Assembly: GCA_002840935.1 (NCBI GenBank)
Contig: PHDH01000004.1
Span: 1-46,455, forward strand
Direction: 5' to 3'
Length of the DNA stretch: 46,455 nt
Source: Bacteroidetes bacterium HGW-Bacteroidetes-21
GTDB taxonomy: Bacteria; Bacteroidota; Bacteroidia; Bacteroidales; GWA2-32-17
The position numbers and the translations under genes were made by a program. The notes under the pieces are model-generated. The model had not been told where the DNA came from. It saw only the letters and a program-made list of their open reading frames with translations, and did no database searches. Numbering within the stretch: the first letter of the stretch is position 1; each line of letters starts with the position of its first letter. Shown in pieces: positions 18,422 to 27,798 of the stretch.

Positions 18422-19279
18422 TTATTCTTCTGATTTTTTAGCAGCAGGTCTGCGAGCAGGGCTTTTTTTAGCATCACCTTGATCAGAAGTTCTTCTGGTG
18501 CGCATTTTTCCTTGTTTTTCGCCACCTTCTTCAGTTTCGCCTTCAGCAACCACTTCATTCGCTTTTTCAGCGGGAGCTTCTTTTTCTTTTTCGCTCTTTC
18601 TTTCATCACTTCCTTCGCGAATAGCTGCAGTAACTACGTCAAGAATCAATGATATAGCCATAGCTGCATCATCATTCGAAGGGATGGGGAAATCTACGAT
18701 ATTAGGATCTGAATTTGTATCTACCAGTGCGAAAACGGGAATTCCCAATTTGCGAGCTTCTTTAACAGCAATGTGTTCTTTCAGAATATCAATAACAAAT
18801 AAAGCGGCAGGAGTTCTTGACATTTCAGCAATACTACCGAGGTTTTTCTCGAGTTTTGCACGCTGACGATTCACTTGAAGTCTTTCGCGTTTCGACATAT
18901 GACCAAATGTTCCGTCCTGAGCCATACGGTCGATAGACGACATTTTTTTAACGGCTTTACGGATGGTGGTGAAATTGGTTAGCATACCACCGGGCCAGCG
19001 TTCGATAACGTAAGGCATGTTCACGGCGTTTACTTTTTCAGCTACAATTTCTTTGGCTTGTTTTTTTGTGGCTACAAACAAAATCTTACGACCTGATTTG
19101 GAAATCTGCTTGATTGCATTGCATGCTTCGTCAAGCTTCGCCATCGTTTTGTATAAGTCAATAATGTGAATACCGTTTTTCTCCATAAAAATATAGGGAG
19201 CCATAGCGGGATTCCATTTTCTTTTCAAGTGACCAAAATGTACACCTGCATCAAGGAGTTGTTCGAATGTTACTTTCAT
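18422..19279 (-). CDS. rpsB: 30S ribosomal protein S2 with long C-terminal tail
   Basis: A 285-residue S2. The core (~1-225) has the expected LLDAGVHFGHLKRKWNPAMAPYIF, WPGGMLTNFTTIRK and PVFALVDTNSDPNIVDFPIPSNDDA. After it comes a ~60-residue tail rich in Glu, Lys, Ala and Arg (KSEKEKEAPAEKANEVVAEGE ... SPARRPAAKKSEE), low-complexity and probably disordered. Such tails occur in Bacteroidota S2 proteins. A 104-base gap separates it from rpsI upstream; I saw no distinct leader structure there. Confidence 0.97.
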   Translation of the reverse strand: MKVTFEQLLDAGVHFGHLKRKWNPAMAPYIFMEKNGIHIIDLYKTMAKLDEACNAIKQISKSGRKILFVATKKQAKEIVAEKVNAVNMPYVIERWPGGMLTNFTTIRKAVKKMSSIDRMAQDGTFGHMSKRERLQVNRQRAKLEKNLGSIAEMSRTPAALFVIDILKEHIAVKEARKLGIPVFALVDTNSDPNIVDFPIPSNDDAAMAISLILDVVTAAIREGSDERKSEKEKEAPAEKANEVVAEGETEEGGEKQGKMRTRRTSDQGDAKKSPARRPAAKKSEE

Positions 19280-19383
19280 TTTTATATTTACTTTAGTTTA
19301 CCTTCTGTTAAAGCAATTGCCCGGTAGTTCTGGTTAATAGGATAACCTGAAGTCCTGACAATTTAGATACTAAACAAGGAATA

Positions 19384-19770
19384 CTAACGCTTGCTGAACT
19401 GGAAGCGTTTGCGTGCCTTCTTCTGACCGGGCTTTTTACGTTCAACTTCGCGAGGATCACGTGTGAGAAATCCTTCGGGTTTAAGTAATGGCCTGTACTC
19501 AGGATTGATTTTAATTAAAGCGCGGCTGATGCCTAAACGAGCTGCTTCAGCTTGTCCTTTAATACCACCACCCATGAGGTTTATTTTAATTTCATATTTG
19601 CCTGTCAATTCGAGTTTGTTGATGGGCTGCATTACAGTGTACTGTAGCTGTTCAACAGGAAAATAAGTTTTATAGTCTTTTCCGTTAATGATGATATCAC
19701 CTTTACCATCTTTAAGATATACTCTTGCTATGGAAGCTTTGCGACGACCTATCGTGATTGTATATTCCAT
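19384..19770 (-). CDS. rpsI: 30S ribosomal protein S9
   Basis: 128 residues, matching S9 from TIGRRKASIARVYLKDGKGDIIINGK to the conserved basic end KKPGQKKARKRFQFSKR that reaches the P-site tRNA. It follows rplM by one base, the usual L13-S9 pair. Confidence 0.98.
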   Translation of the reverse strand: MEYTITIGRRKASIARVYLKDGKGDIIINGKDYKTYFPVEQLQYTVMQPINKLELTGKYEIKINLMGGGIKGQAEAARLGISRALIKINPEYRPLLKPEGFLTRDPREVERKKPGQKKARKRFQFSKR

Positions 19771-19771
19771 T

Positions 19772-20227
19772 TTACTTGATGTCTTTAATGTTTATTACTT
19801 TGGGCTGCTGAGCCTGATGGGGATGTTCATTACCTACATAAACTTTCATGTTGGCTAAAACAACTCTTCCAAGACGGGTTCTGGGTAGCATGCCTTTTAC
19901 TGCATGTTCAATTACTGCCTCAGGTTTACGTGTCATTAAACGAGCCGCTTTTTCTTTGCGCTGTCCGCCGGGATATCCGGTATGATGAACATAATCTTTG
20001 GTTTCCCATTTAACACCAGTAAACACTACTTTCTCAGCATTGATTACGATAACATTGTCTCCGCAATCTACATGAGGAGTAAAACCGGGTTTATGTTTGC
20101 CTCTCAGCATCATGGCGATGACAGACGATAAACGACCTACGGGAACGTCGGTTGCATCAACCAGTACCCACTCTTTGTTAACCGTTTCCTTATTCAGTGA
20201 AATGGTTTTATAGCTAATTGAGTCCAC
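19772..20227 (-). CDS. rplM: 50S ribosomal protein L13
   Basis: 151 residues with the L13 hallmarks WVLVDATDVPVGRLSSVIAMMLRGKHKPGFTPHVDCGDNVIVINAEK and HHTGYPGGQ. First gene of the L13-S9-S2-EF-Ts run, with a very good promoter about 37 bases upstream. Confidence 0.98.
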   Translation of the reverse strand: MDSISYKTISLNKETVNKEWVLVDATDVPVGRLSSVIAMMLRGKHKPGFTPHVDCGDNVIVINAEKVVFTGVKWETKDYVHHTGYPGGQRKEKAARLMTRKPEAVIEHAVKGMLPRTRLGRVVLANMKVYVGNEHPHQAQQPKVINIKDIK

Positions 20228-20263
20228 TTTAAAAAAGTTTTATTATTCTGAAAATTCGGACTG

Positions 20264-20293
20264 CAAAAATACAACTAATTTTTTTCCTTGCAA
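20264..20293 (-). promoter_or_regulatory. Full -33/-7 promoter of the rplM-rpsI-rpsB-tsf operon
   Basis: On the minus strand: TTG (20291-20293), 19 bases, TATTTTTG (20264-20271). The predicted leader before rplM is about 30 bases, too short for a large autoregulatory structure. Confidence 0.75.
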
Positions 20294-20437
20294 CAAATTT
20301 GGACTTTTTTGTTTATAAAATTGTTGAAAACATCTGAGAAGGGCTAAAAATTAGCGTATTGACTTCTATGGGAAAGTAAAAAGTGCAAAGTCACAGCTTA
20401 TTTATCTAAAAAATTTATTTGCTTGTTTAGTACAGAC

Positions 20438-21745
20438 TTATTTTTGTCTGAAAAAAATTGTCATCGGACATCCTTCAAAATTCCATTTCTCCCTGATTTT
20501 GTTTTCAATATATCGTTTGTAGGGATCGCGAATATATTGAGGAAGGTTACAGAAAATGGCAAAACAGGGATAATTCATAGGTAGCTGGGTCGCATATTTA
20601 ATACGGATATATTTTCCCTTATAGGCGGGTGGCTGATAGGCTTCAATAAGCTCCTGAATATATTCGTTCAGCTCGTGTGTTTTGACTTTTCGGGTGCGAT
20701 TTTGATAAACCTCCATGGCTTTTTCCATCACTTTTAGCACTCTTTGTTTGGTGAGTGCTGATGTAAAAACAACGGGGACATCATTAAATGGCGCCATTTT
20801 TTCAAGAACTTTCTGAGTGTATTCTTTGGTGCTGCTATTGTCTTTTTCGACCAAATCCCATTTATTGACAGCAATCACAACGCCCTTATTATTGCCAATA
20901 ATAATTCTAAAAATATTCATATCCTGGGCTTCAAATCCCTGTTGGGCGTCGAGCATAAGGATACATACATCCGTGTTTTCGATGGCACGAACGGAACGCA
21001 TGACACTATAAAACTCTATGTCTTCTTCCACTTTGGCTTTTTTTCTGAGTCCCGCTGTATCGACCAGTAAAAAGTCCATGCCAAATTTATTGTACCTTGT
21101 ATATATAGAGTCGCGGGTAGTGCCGGCAACGGGGGTTACAATAAGTTTGTCTATTCCAAGCAGGGCATTGAGAAGAGATGATTTTCCCACGTTGGGTCTT
21201 CCGGCTACGGTGATGCGGGGCACGTCGACTTCTTCTTCGACGGCTGTTTTTTCGGGTAAAAGTTTCACCAGTTCATCCAGCAATTCGCCCGATCCGCTGC
21301 CTGTCATACCCGAAATGGGATATATTTCGCCTAATCCTAAGGCGTGAAAAACATGAATGTCGGCCATGTGCGCAGGGGCGTCGACTTTGTTTACGGCAAG
21401 TAAAACCGGTTTGCCTGCTTTGCGAAGAATTCGGGCCACAGATTCGTCGAGATCGGTAATATCGCTATGAACATCTACCAGAAAAATAATCACATCAGCC
21501 TCATTAATAGCCAGATGAACCTGTTTGCGGATTTCTTCCTCGAAAATATCTTCTGAATTAGTCACATATCCGCCAGTGTCAATCACCGAGAAAGGGACAC
21601 CGTTCCATTCGGATCTTCCGTATTGACGGTCGCGGGTTACGCCAGCAATCTCATCTACAATAGCCTGACGCTGACCAATAAGACGGTTAAAAAAAGTACT
21701 TTTCCCTACATTAGGGCGACCAACTATGGCTACAATATTTGACAT
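20438..21745 (-). CDS. der: Ribosome-assembly GTPase Der (EngA)
   Basis: A 435-residue tandem GTPase acting in 50S subunit maturation. Two G domains are visible: the first with [19 protein letters not shown] and NKVD, and the second from ~175 with [25 protein letters not shown] and NKWD. A C-terminal KH-like domain ends in PMTIFFRQK. Length is normal. It lies 21 bases downstream of era, so the two ribosome-assembly GTPases are probably one transcript. Confidence 0.97.
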   Translation of the reverse strand: MSNIVAIVGRPNVGKSTFFNRLIGQRQAIVDEIAGVTRDRQYGRSEWNGVPFSVIDTGGYVTNSEDIFEEEIRKQVHLAINEADVIIFLVDVHSDITDLDESVARILRKAGKPVLLAVNKVDAPAHMADIHVFHALGLGEIYPISGMTGSGSGELLDELVKLLPEKTAVEEEVDVPRITVAGRPNVGKSSLLNALLGIDKLIVTPVAGTTRDSIYTRYNKFGMDFLLVDTAGLRKKAKVEEDIEFYSVMRSVRAIENTDVCILMLDAQQGFEAQDMNIFRIIIGNNKGVVIAVNKWDLVEKDNSSTKEYTQKVLEKMAPFNDVPVVFTSALTKQRVLKVMEKAMEVYQNRTRKVKTHELNEYIQELIEAYQPPAYKGKYIRIKYATQLPMNYPCFAIFCNLPQYIRDPYKRYIENKIREKWNFEGCPMTIFFRQK

Positions 21746-21766
21746 ACAAAATAATTTTAAAAGAAA

Positions 21767-22642
21767 TCAATAACCGAAACGTTTTAACTGTCTGGGATTT
21801 TCCCGCCAGTTTTCGGCTACTTTGACAAATAATTCGAGATAAATTCTACCATCGAGAAAAATCTCAATGTCCTTTCGGGCTTCAATGCCCAGATGTTTTA
21901 TGGCTTTTCCTTTTTCGCCTATAATAATGCTTTTCTGACTGTCCCGGGCGACATAGATAACGGCCTTGATCACAGTAATGTCGGATTTTTCCTGAAATTC
22001 ATCAATCTGCACCTCGCAACTATAAGGAATTTCCTGATGATAATAGTCGAGAATTTTTTCGCGGATAATTTCCGAAACAAAGAAACGCAGACTACGGTCC
22101 GACATTTCATCTTTATCATAATAAGGTGGGTGTACAGGAAGTACATTGAGTATTTCCATCAGAACTTTGGCCACATTAAAATTCTTGACGGCGCTAACGG
22201 GAATGGTCTGTGCATTGGGAAGAAGGGTTTTCCATTTTTCCATTTTCGCCTCAATTTCCTCCTGCCCTGTCAGATCAATTTTGTTTAAGACATGAATTAC
22301 AGGAGTTTCGGTGGTTTTTAGTTTTTCTGGAATAGCTACTTCGTCGGGATTCTGAGTAGCTTCGGTTACAAACATAAAGACATCCGCGTCAACCAGTGCC
22401 TGATTTACAAACTCCATCATGGCCTCGTGCATTTTATACGAAGGCTTATTAATAATCCCCGGAGTATCGCTGAAAACGATTTGGTATTCTTCGGCATTCA
22501 GTATACCTAAAATACGGTGACGTGTTGTTTGTGCTTTGGGTGAGATAATAGAGAGTTTTTGTCCCAGCATGGCATTCATGAGGGTCGACTTACCCACATT
22601 GGGGGCACCTAAAATATTGGCAAAACCGGCTTTGTGTTCCAT
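21767..22642 (-). CDS. era: Ribosome-assembly GTPase Era
   Basis: A 291-residue GTPase that binds the 3' end of 16S rRNA. G motifs GAPNVGKSTLMNAM, a switch region with QTTRHRILGI, DTPG and NKID are present, and the C-terminal KH domain has VIYVARDSQKSIIIGEKGKAIKHLGIEARKDIE. Length is typical. Upstream of der and downstream of tRNA-Gln. Confidence 0.97.
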   Translation of the reverse strand: MEHKAGFANILGAPNVGKSTLMNAMLGQKLSIISPKAQTTRHRILGILNAEEYQIVFSDTPGIINKPSYKMHEAMMEFVNQALVDADVFMFVTEATQNPDEVAIPEKLKTTETPVIHVLNKIDLTGQEEIEAKMEKWKTLLPNAQTIPVSAVKNFNVAKVLMEILNVLPVHPPYYDKDEMSDRSLRFFVSEIIREKILDYYHQEIPYSCEVQIDEFQEKSDITVIKAVIYVARDSQKSIIIGEKGKAIKHLGIEARKDIEIFLDGRIYLELFVKVAENWRENPRQLKRFGY

Positions 22643-22795
22643 TGTATTATGTATTATAATCCATCTGCACGAAGATCATTCAAATGAGCGCGCAAGTTAT
22701 CAATTTTTTGTGAGGTAAAATAATTCAATTTAACCGGCAGATATTTAGGCAATTGATTGAGTTTTTTGAAATCTGTCGTGATGATTTCGGTTTTA

Positions 22796-22829
22796 AAATA
22801 AAAAACCCCGACCTAAAACGGCCAGGGTT
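22796..22829 (-). terminator. Terminator after tRNA-Gln
   Basis: On the minus strand AACCCTGGCC pairs with GGTCGGGGTT (two G-U pairs) around a six-base loop, followed by T6ATTTT. It begins two bases past the tRNA 3' end. Confidence 0.85.
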
Positions 22830-22830
22830 G

Positions 22831-22901
22831 TTGTCCGACCAGGATTCGAACCTGGACTGTATGAACCAAAATCACAAGTGCTACCATTACACCATCAGAC
22901 A
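22831..22901 (-). tRNA. tRNA-Gln (anticodon TTG)
   Basis: Read by hand on the minus strand. Acceptor arms TGTCTGA and TCGGACA pair; the anticodon arm TGTGA-TTTTGGT-TCATA carries TTG; the T arm is CCAGGTTCGAATCCTGG. The CCA end is not encoded. A -7 box TACTTTTG stands at 22915-22922, and a terminator follows directly. Confidence 0.95.
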
Positions 22902-22914
22902 ATAATTGCGGCTG

Positions 22915-22922
22915 CAAAAGTA
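22915..22922 (-). promoter_or_regulatory. -7 promoter box for tRNA-Gln
   Basis: TACTTTTG on the minus strand, 13 bases before the mature tRNA 5' end, matches TAnnTTTG. It supports independent transcription of the tRNA. Confidence 0.55.
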
Positions 22923-22958
22923 TAAAAAAACGTGAAAAAGAAAAAAAAGAATTAAATA

Positions 22959-23681
22959 TTATTCGATCACCAGTTTATTTGTAGTAGGATTATAAGCTTC
23001 GTCAACCACATCGTTAAGTGTTTTAACTTTTTTCTCGAGTACAAATTTGCAACGTGAAAACTTTGTCACGGGCCATCCATACCATAATACATATTCGCCC
23101 TGTGCGTCTTTCATATTATATTTTGCCCAAGTGGAACCATCGAGTTCCCATGTCATACGGTCGTTATTCTCGTTGAAACTAACGGAAACGTCAAGGAATT
23201 TATGGTAAACTACTTCTTTCAACCATTCGGCTTGAATGTTAAAGAGATTCAGAATTTCTACCAAAGTACTGGTTCCGCCAATACCTTCCAGTTTCATTTC
23301 CAGAGCAAAGCGGTCTACTACACCGTCAGCTACAAAAAATTCACCACCATTAAAGGTCAGGTTGGCATAATTAAAACACTGGTCGATAATGGCTGAAATC
23401 TGTGTCCATTTTGATTCACCATATACCATATAAGTAACCATTGGTCCTGCGGTAGATAAAATGGTATTGTCACTTCCCAGATAAACGGCTGTAATAGGAA
23501 TCAGAGGGTTCTGAAATTTATCCATGATACTGGTTCCTGCTGAATCATAGGCTTCAACAACAATCCAAACGCCTTCCATTCTTGTTTTGGTAGGTGTTGG
23601 GGCATCTTTTTCACAGGAAAAAAGAAAAGCTACAAAAGGTAGTACGAATAATATCCGTAAGGTGGTTTTTAGTGTTTTCAT
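22959..23681 (-). CDS. Lipoprotein of unknown function
   Basis: 240 residues with a lipoprotein signal peptide (MKTLKTTLRILFVLPFVAFLFSC, lipid-bearing Cys at 23). The mature part starts EKDAPTPTKTRMEGVWIVVEAYDSAG, reminiscent of small beta-rich lipocalin-like lipoproteins of Bacteroidota, and contains many aromatic residues. I do not recognise a family. It appears to be a single-gene transcript with a strong promoter at 23707-23736. No rho-independent terminator is evident between it and the tRNA gene. Confidence 0.75.
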   Translation of the reverse strand: MKTLKTTLRILFVLPFVAFLFSCEKDAPTPTKTRMEGVWIVVEAYDSAGTSIMDKFQNPLIPITAVYLGSDNTILSTAGPMVTYMVYGESKWTQISAIIDQCFNYANLTFNGGEFFVADGVVDRFALEMKLEGIGGTSTLVEILNLFNIQAEWLKEVVYHKFLDVSVSFNENNDRMTWELDGSTWAKYNMKDAQGEYVLWYGWPVTKFSRCKFVLEKKVKTLNDVVDEAYNPTTNKLVIE

Positions 23682-23706
23682 GATTAAAAATGATTTATGG
23701 CAAATA

Positions 23707-23736
23707 CAAAATTAGCATTTATTAATAAATCTGCAA
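23707..23736 (-). promoter_or_regulatory. Full -33/-7 promoter of the lipoprotein gene
   Basis: Minus strand: TTG (23734-23736), 19 bases, TAATTTTG (23707-23714). The ATG follows 25 bases later. Confidence 0.65.
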
Positions 23737-23893
23737 TGTTTTTTTTCATTCTGATTGAATATGAATAGAATGCGTGATGCATATAGATCAATAAATCAGA
23801 CAAATGAGTGTTGTTTTAGATTTTTTATGGGCAAAACATAGAAGCCTTTGCCAAAAAAAACTTATTTTCGTGCCGTTTTTTAAATCAAATCAC

Positions 23894-26800
23894 ATGAATT
23901 ATAAGCATTGGAACAACATCATCGGCTGGGTGGTTTTTCTCATTTCTGCCGTTGTTTATTTAATGACCATTGAGGCTACAGCCAGTTTTTGGGATTGTGG
24001 TGAGTTTATTGCAACTGCTTTTAAACTAGAAGTAGGGCATCCTCCCGGGGCACCTTTGTTCATGATCATGGGTCGTATTTTCTCGTTATTTGCCGGAGGG
24101 AATGTTGAAAATGTTCCCGTTATGATTAATTCCATGTCGGCATTGGCCAGCGCATTTACCATATTATTCCTCTTTTGGACAATTACACATTTTGCTAAAA
24201 AAATGGTCGCTCCTGATGGCAAATTTGATCTTCCTAAGATATTAGTTGTATTAGGTAGTGGAGTTGTAGGTGCATTAGCCTATGCATTTTCAGATTCTTT
24301 CTGGTTTTCCGCAGTCGAAGCCGAGGTTTATGCTTCATCTTCCCTATTTACTGCCATTGTGTTTTGGGCAATCTGTAAATGGGAAAATGTTTCCGATCAG
24401 CGTTATGCCAACCGATGGCTGATTTTCATAGCTTACATTATGGGTCTTTCAGTCGGTGTTCACCTTTTAAATCTTTTGGCTATTCCTGCTATTGTATTTG
24501 TCTATTATTTCAAAAAATCTAAAGTAACAACCAAAGGAGTTATTTCTGCGGCTGCCATTTCAATGTTAATACTTGTGGCTATTATGTATGGAATCATCCC
24601 GGGGGTTTTTAAAGTGGCTTCGGGCTTTGAATTACTCTTTGTAAACTCATGGGGAATGTCCTTTAATATGGGTTTATATTTCTATTTATTTTTACTTTTA
24701 ATATCTGGGGTTGTCAGTATTTACTTAACACATATTGAAGGAAAGAGAGTTCTTCAGGCGCTCTCTATTACCGTTTTTGTTGTATTGTCGGGTATTCCAA
24801 TGATGGTTGATAGTGTATTATTCTGGATATTTTTTGCGGGACTGATTTTTTTCCTGGTATACCAGTTTCATCACCTTAAAGCCGCGTTTAATACCATATT
24901 ACTTTCAATTTTTGTTATCCTTATAGGCTATTCAACTTTTGCTATGATTATTATTCGTTCTTCGGCCAATCCTCCTATGGATGAAAATAATCCGGAAAAT
25001 GTTTTTTCTTTGATTTCTTATCTTAATCGTGAACAGTACGGGGATCGCCCATTGTTCTACGGTCAGTATTATTGCGCTCCACTGGATTCAAAAGATCCGG
25101 TAAAACTGGGAAATCCTGTTTATATTCAGGATGATGGAAAGTATGTACAGGTTGATCAGAAAGAATCCTATAATTACGATTCACGTTTTTGCAGTGTCTT
25201 CCCACGTATGTTTAGCACAGAAGCACAGCATATCAGGGCATATAAGGAATGGGCAAATATTAAGGGTATTCCCATTAATGCCACCAATAATAATGGAGAG
25301 GTTGAAAAAATATACAAGCCCACTTTTGGCGAAAATCTGGCGTATTTCTTTAAATATCAGGTAGGTCATATGTATCTAAGGTATTTTATGTGGAATTTCG
25401 CGGGTCGTCAGAATGATATTCAGGGCCATGGAGGTATTCTTCACGGAAACTGGTTGTCGGGTATTAATGCTTTAGATGAAATGCGTCTTGGACCACAGGA
25501 TAATCTTCCCAGTGATTTGAAAAACAATAAAGCCCGAAATACCTACTTTTTCCTTCCCTTAATATTAGGTCTATTGGGGATGTTTTTCCATATGAGTAAA
25601 GAAAAGAATGGATTCTGGTCGGTTATGCTATTATTTATTCTGACAGGCCTTGCCATTGTTGTTTATCTTAATCAGTATCCTTATCAACCTCGTGAACGAG
25701 ACTATGCTTATACGGGTTCGTTTTACGCGTTTTGTATCTGGATTGGTTTTGGTGTAACGGCATTATATACCTGGCTTTCAAAATATAAATTGTCAAAAAC
25801 TGTGTTAGCTACAGGTGTTATTATAGCTTCTTTTATCGCTGTACCATTGCTTATGGCCAATCAGAACTGGGATGATCATGATAGGTCGCAACGTTATACT
25901 GCCAGAGATTTTGCTAAAAACTACCTGAATTCCTGTGAAAAAGATGCCATCCTATTTACCAATGGAGATAATGATACTTTCCCGCTGTGGTATGCGCAGG
26001 AGGTAGAGGGTGTCAGAACTGATGTCCGCGTAGTAAATCTTAGTCTCTTTAATACCGACTGGTATGTCGATCAGATGAAACGCAAAGCATACGATTCAGA
26101 TCCCATACCCAATTCCTTTAAACACGAACAATATGTTCAGGGAACACGAGATTATCTGCCGGTAATGGAACGTATTAAAGGACCTGTTGATCTGAAAAAA
26201 GTAATGGAATTTATAAAAAGTGATCTGCCGGATACTCGTATTGAAAGACAAGGTGGTAAGTCGCTGAGCTTTGTTCCTACAAAGAGTTTTTATCTGCCCG
26301 TTGATCTGAAGAAAATTTTGGGTAATAATACTGTTTCTTTGAAAGACAGTGCCAGAGTTTTAGATAAAGTCGAATGGTCGATTAATAAAAATTATATCCT
26401 TAAAGCCGACCTGATGGTACTTGACATGCTGGCAGAAAATAATTGGAATAGACCGATTTATTTTGCCATTACGGTAGGTTCCGATAGTTATCTGAAACTC
26501 GAAAACTTCTTCCGTCTGGATGGTTTGGCGTATCGTTTTGTCCCCGTGAACAGTCCCTCAAAAGACGGTCAGATTGGCTATATCGATACGGATATTCTTT
26601 ACGACCGGCTTATGAATAAATTTGTATGGGGAAATATCAGCAATCCAAACGTTTATCTGGATGAGAATAATCTCCGTATGGCGATGAATTTCAGAAATAA
26701 CTTTGCTCGACTTGCCTTGGCTCTGCTGGATGAAGGAAAACGTGATTCTGCCGTGGCTGTACTTGACAAATGTCTCGAAGTAATGCCTGAAAAAACAGTA

Positions 26801-27151
26801 CCTTATAATTATTTTGTTTTAGGTATTGCCGAAGGCTATTATCGTGCTGGCGAAATGGTGAAAGCCAACGAGATTATGGAGAAAATGTATGAAGTTACTA
26901 AAGGAGAACTCGATTATTATCTTTCATTAGAGCCTCGTTATGCAAAGAGTGTTCAAACGGAAGCCAGAAGATCAATGGCTGTTTATCAGGAAATACTTAG
27001 GATAACCAATCAATATCGTTCCGGTGGAAATATGTTGCCAGGGATGAGTGTTGAAACGCCGCAGAATAATGCCGACACCAGTCTTTATCGCGAAATGGAA
27101 GATGCTTTCAAAATATATTACGACAAATATACACGCCTTTACGAAATATAA
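23894..27151 (+). CDS. DUF2723-family polytopic membrane protein (GT-C-like)
   Basis: I choose the ATG at 23894 (1085 residues, MNYKHWNNIIGWVVFLISAVVYLMTIE); the track start at 23804 adds 30 residues that do not fit the family. The N-terminal two thirds hold roughly a dozen transmembrane helices. The first loop, TASFWDCGEFIATAFKLEVGHPPGAP, has the acidic residues expected of GT-C glycosyltransferases that use lipid-linked sugars. The family is related to protein O-mannosyltransferases and is widespread in Bacteroidota. A soluble domain follows, including a short repeat region near residues 940-1020 (LALLDEGKRDSAVAVLDKCLEVMPEK). The sugar and acceptor are unknown. It overlaps the next gene, a deacetylase, by one base (TAATG). 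Confidence 0.85.
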   Translation: MNYKHWNNIIGWVVFLISAVVYLMTIEATASFWDCGEFIATAFKLEVGHPPGAPLFMIMGRIFSLFAGGNVENVPVMINSMSALASAFTILFLFWTITHFAKKMVAPDGKFDLPKILVVLGSGVVGALAYAFSDSFWFSAVEAEVYASSSLFTAIVFWAICKWENVSDQRYANRWLIFIAYIMGLSVGVHLLNLLAIPAIVFVYYFKKSKVTTKGVISAAAISMLILVAIMYGIIPGVFKVASGFELLFVNSWGMSFNMGLYFYLFLLLISGVVSIYLTHIEGKRVLQALSITVFVVLSGIPMMVDSVLFWIFFAGLIFFLVYQFHHLKAAFNTILLSIFVILIGYSTFAMIIIRSSANPPMDENNPENVFSLISYLNREQYGDRPLFYGQYYCAPLDSKDPVKLGNPVYIQDDGKYVQVDQKESYNYDSRFCSVFPRMFSTEAQHIRAYKEWANIKGIPINATNNNGEVEKIYKPTFGENLAYFFKYQVGHMYLRYFMWNFAGRQNDIQGHGGILHGNWLSGINALDEMRLGPQDNLPSDLKNNKARNTYFFLPLILGLLGMFFHMSKEKNGFWSVMLLFILTGLAIVVYLNQYPYQPRERDYAYTGSFYAFCIWIGFGVTALYTWLSKYKLSKTVLATGVIIASFIAVPLLMANQNWDDHDRSQRYTARDFAKNYLNSCEKDAILFTNGDNDTFPLWYAQEVEGVRTDVRVVNLSLFNTDWYVDQMKRKAYDSDPIPNSFKHEQYVQGTRDYLPVMERIKGPVDLKKVMEFIKSDLPDTRIERQGGKSLSFVPTKSFYLPVDLKKILGNNTVSLKDSARVLDKVEWSINKNYILKADLMVLDMLAENNWNRPIYFAITVGSDSYLKLENFFRLDGLAYRFVPVNSPSKDGQIGYIDTDILYDRLMNKFVWGNISNPNVYLDENNLRMAMNFRNNFARLALALLDEGKRDSAVAVLDKCLEVMPEKTVPYNYFVLGIAEGYYRAGEMVKANEIMEKMYEVTKGELDYYLSLEPRYAKSVQTEARRSMAVYQEILRITNQYRSGGNMLPGMSVETPQNNADTSLYREMEDAFKIYYDKYTRLYEI

Positions 27152-27762
27152 TGTTTGACAGATTAGCGGGAAATGCAGCTAAAATTGTTTTTCCCGCTGC
27201 TGTTTTTTCTGTTCCTGGAGCCAGGGAAACAGTTTACCTGACATTTGATGATGGCCCTGTAGCCAATGTCACTCCACAAATTTTAGATATACTTAAAGCA
27301 AAAGAAGTAAAAGCGACTTTCTTCTGTTTGGGCGAAAACGTAAAAAAAAATCCTGCTATTTTCGAGCGGATTATCAAAGAAGGTCATCGACTGGGATTGC
27401 ATGGATACAAGCATCTGAATGGATACAAAACAGGTCGGCATGCTTATCTACAAAACGTGATTAAAGGCAGTGAATGGATTGCCTCCGATTTATTTCGACC
27501 TCCCTATGGACGAATAACACCGAAACAATATCAACTACTAAAAGACCGATATCGAATTGTTTTTTGGTCGCTCATGAGTTATGATTACCATTCACAGAAT
27601 ACACTGGAAAAATGCCTTGATAATCTGAAAAAGAAAACAAAGGCAGGAGACATTGTCGTTTTTCATGATAACGAAAAAGTTCGTTTAAATAGCGTTTCTC
27701 TGCTTTCGGATTATATTGACTTTTGTCGTGCACAAAACTTTTTTTTCGGTGTAATAGACTGA
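27151..27762 (+). CDS. Polysaccharide deacetylase (NodB/CE4 family)
   Basis: A 203-residue CE4 domain with all main motifs: TFDDGP (31-36), the metal pair His84/His88 in GLHGYKH, RPPYG (116-120) and the late catalytic histidine in VVFHD (His172). It should remove N-acetyl or O-acetyl groups from a polysaccharide. I see no signal peptide, only a weakly hydrophobic start (AAKIVFPAAVFSV), so its cell location is unclear. Translation is coupled to the upstream DUF2723 gene through a TAATG overlap, which suggests joint work on an envelope glycan. Confidence 0.88.
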   Translation: MFDRLAGNAAKIVFPAAVFSVPGARETVYLTFDDGPVANVTPQILDILKAKEVKATFFCLGENVKKNPAIFERIIKEGHRLGLHGYKHLNGYKTGRHAYLQNVIKGSEWIASDLFRPPYGRITPKQYQLLKDRYRIVFWSLMSYDYHSQNTLEKCLDNLKKKTKAGDIVVFHDNEKVRLNSVSLLSDYIDFCRAQNFFFGVID

Positions 27763-27780
27763 TTTTACAGCGGTAATTCC

Positions 27781-27788
27781 TAACTTTG
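27781..27788 (+). promoter_or_regulatory. -7 promoter box of the kinase-like/sulfotransferase/PqqD/B2 cassette
   Basis: TAACTTTG, identical to the box before the SOD gene, stands 10 bases before the ATG at 27799. I do not see a TTG at the right distance upstream. It suggests the four-gene cassette can be transcribed apart from the two genes before it, with a very short leader. Confidence 0.5.
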
Positions 27789-27798
27789 TCATAATAGC

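Noticed and set aside
23804-23893. Longer N-terminus for the DUF2723 protein
   Set aside because: The extra 30 residues (MSVVLDFLWAKHRS...) are unlike the family, which begins at MNYKHWNN.
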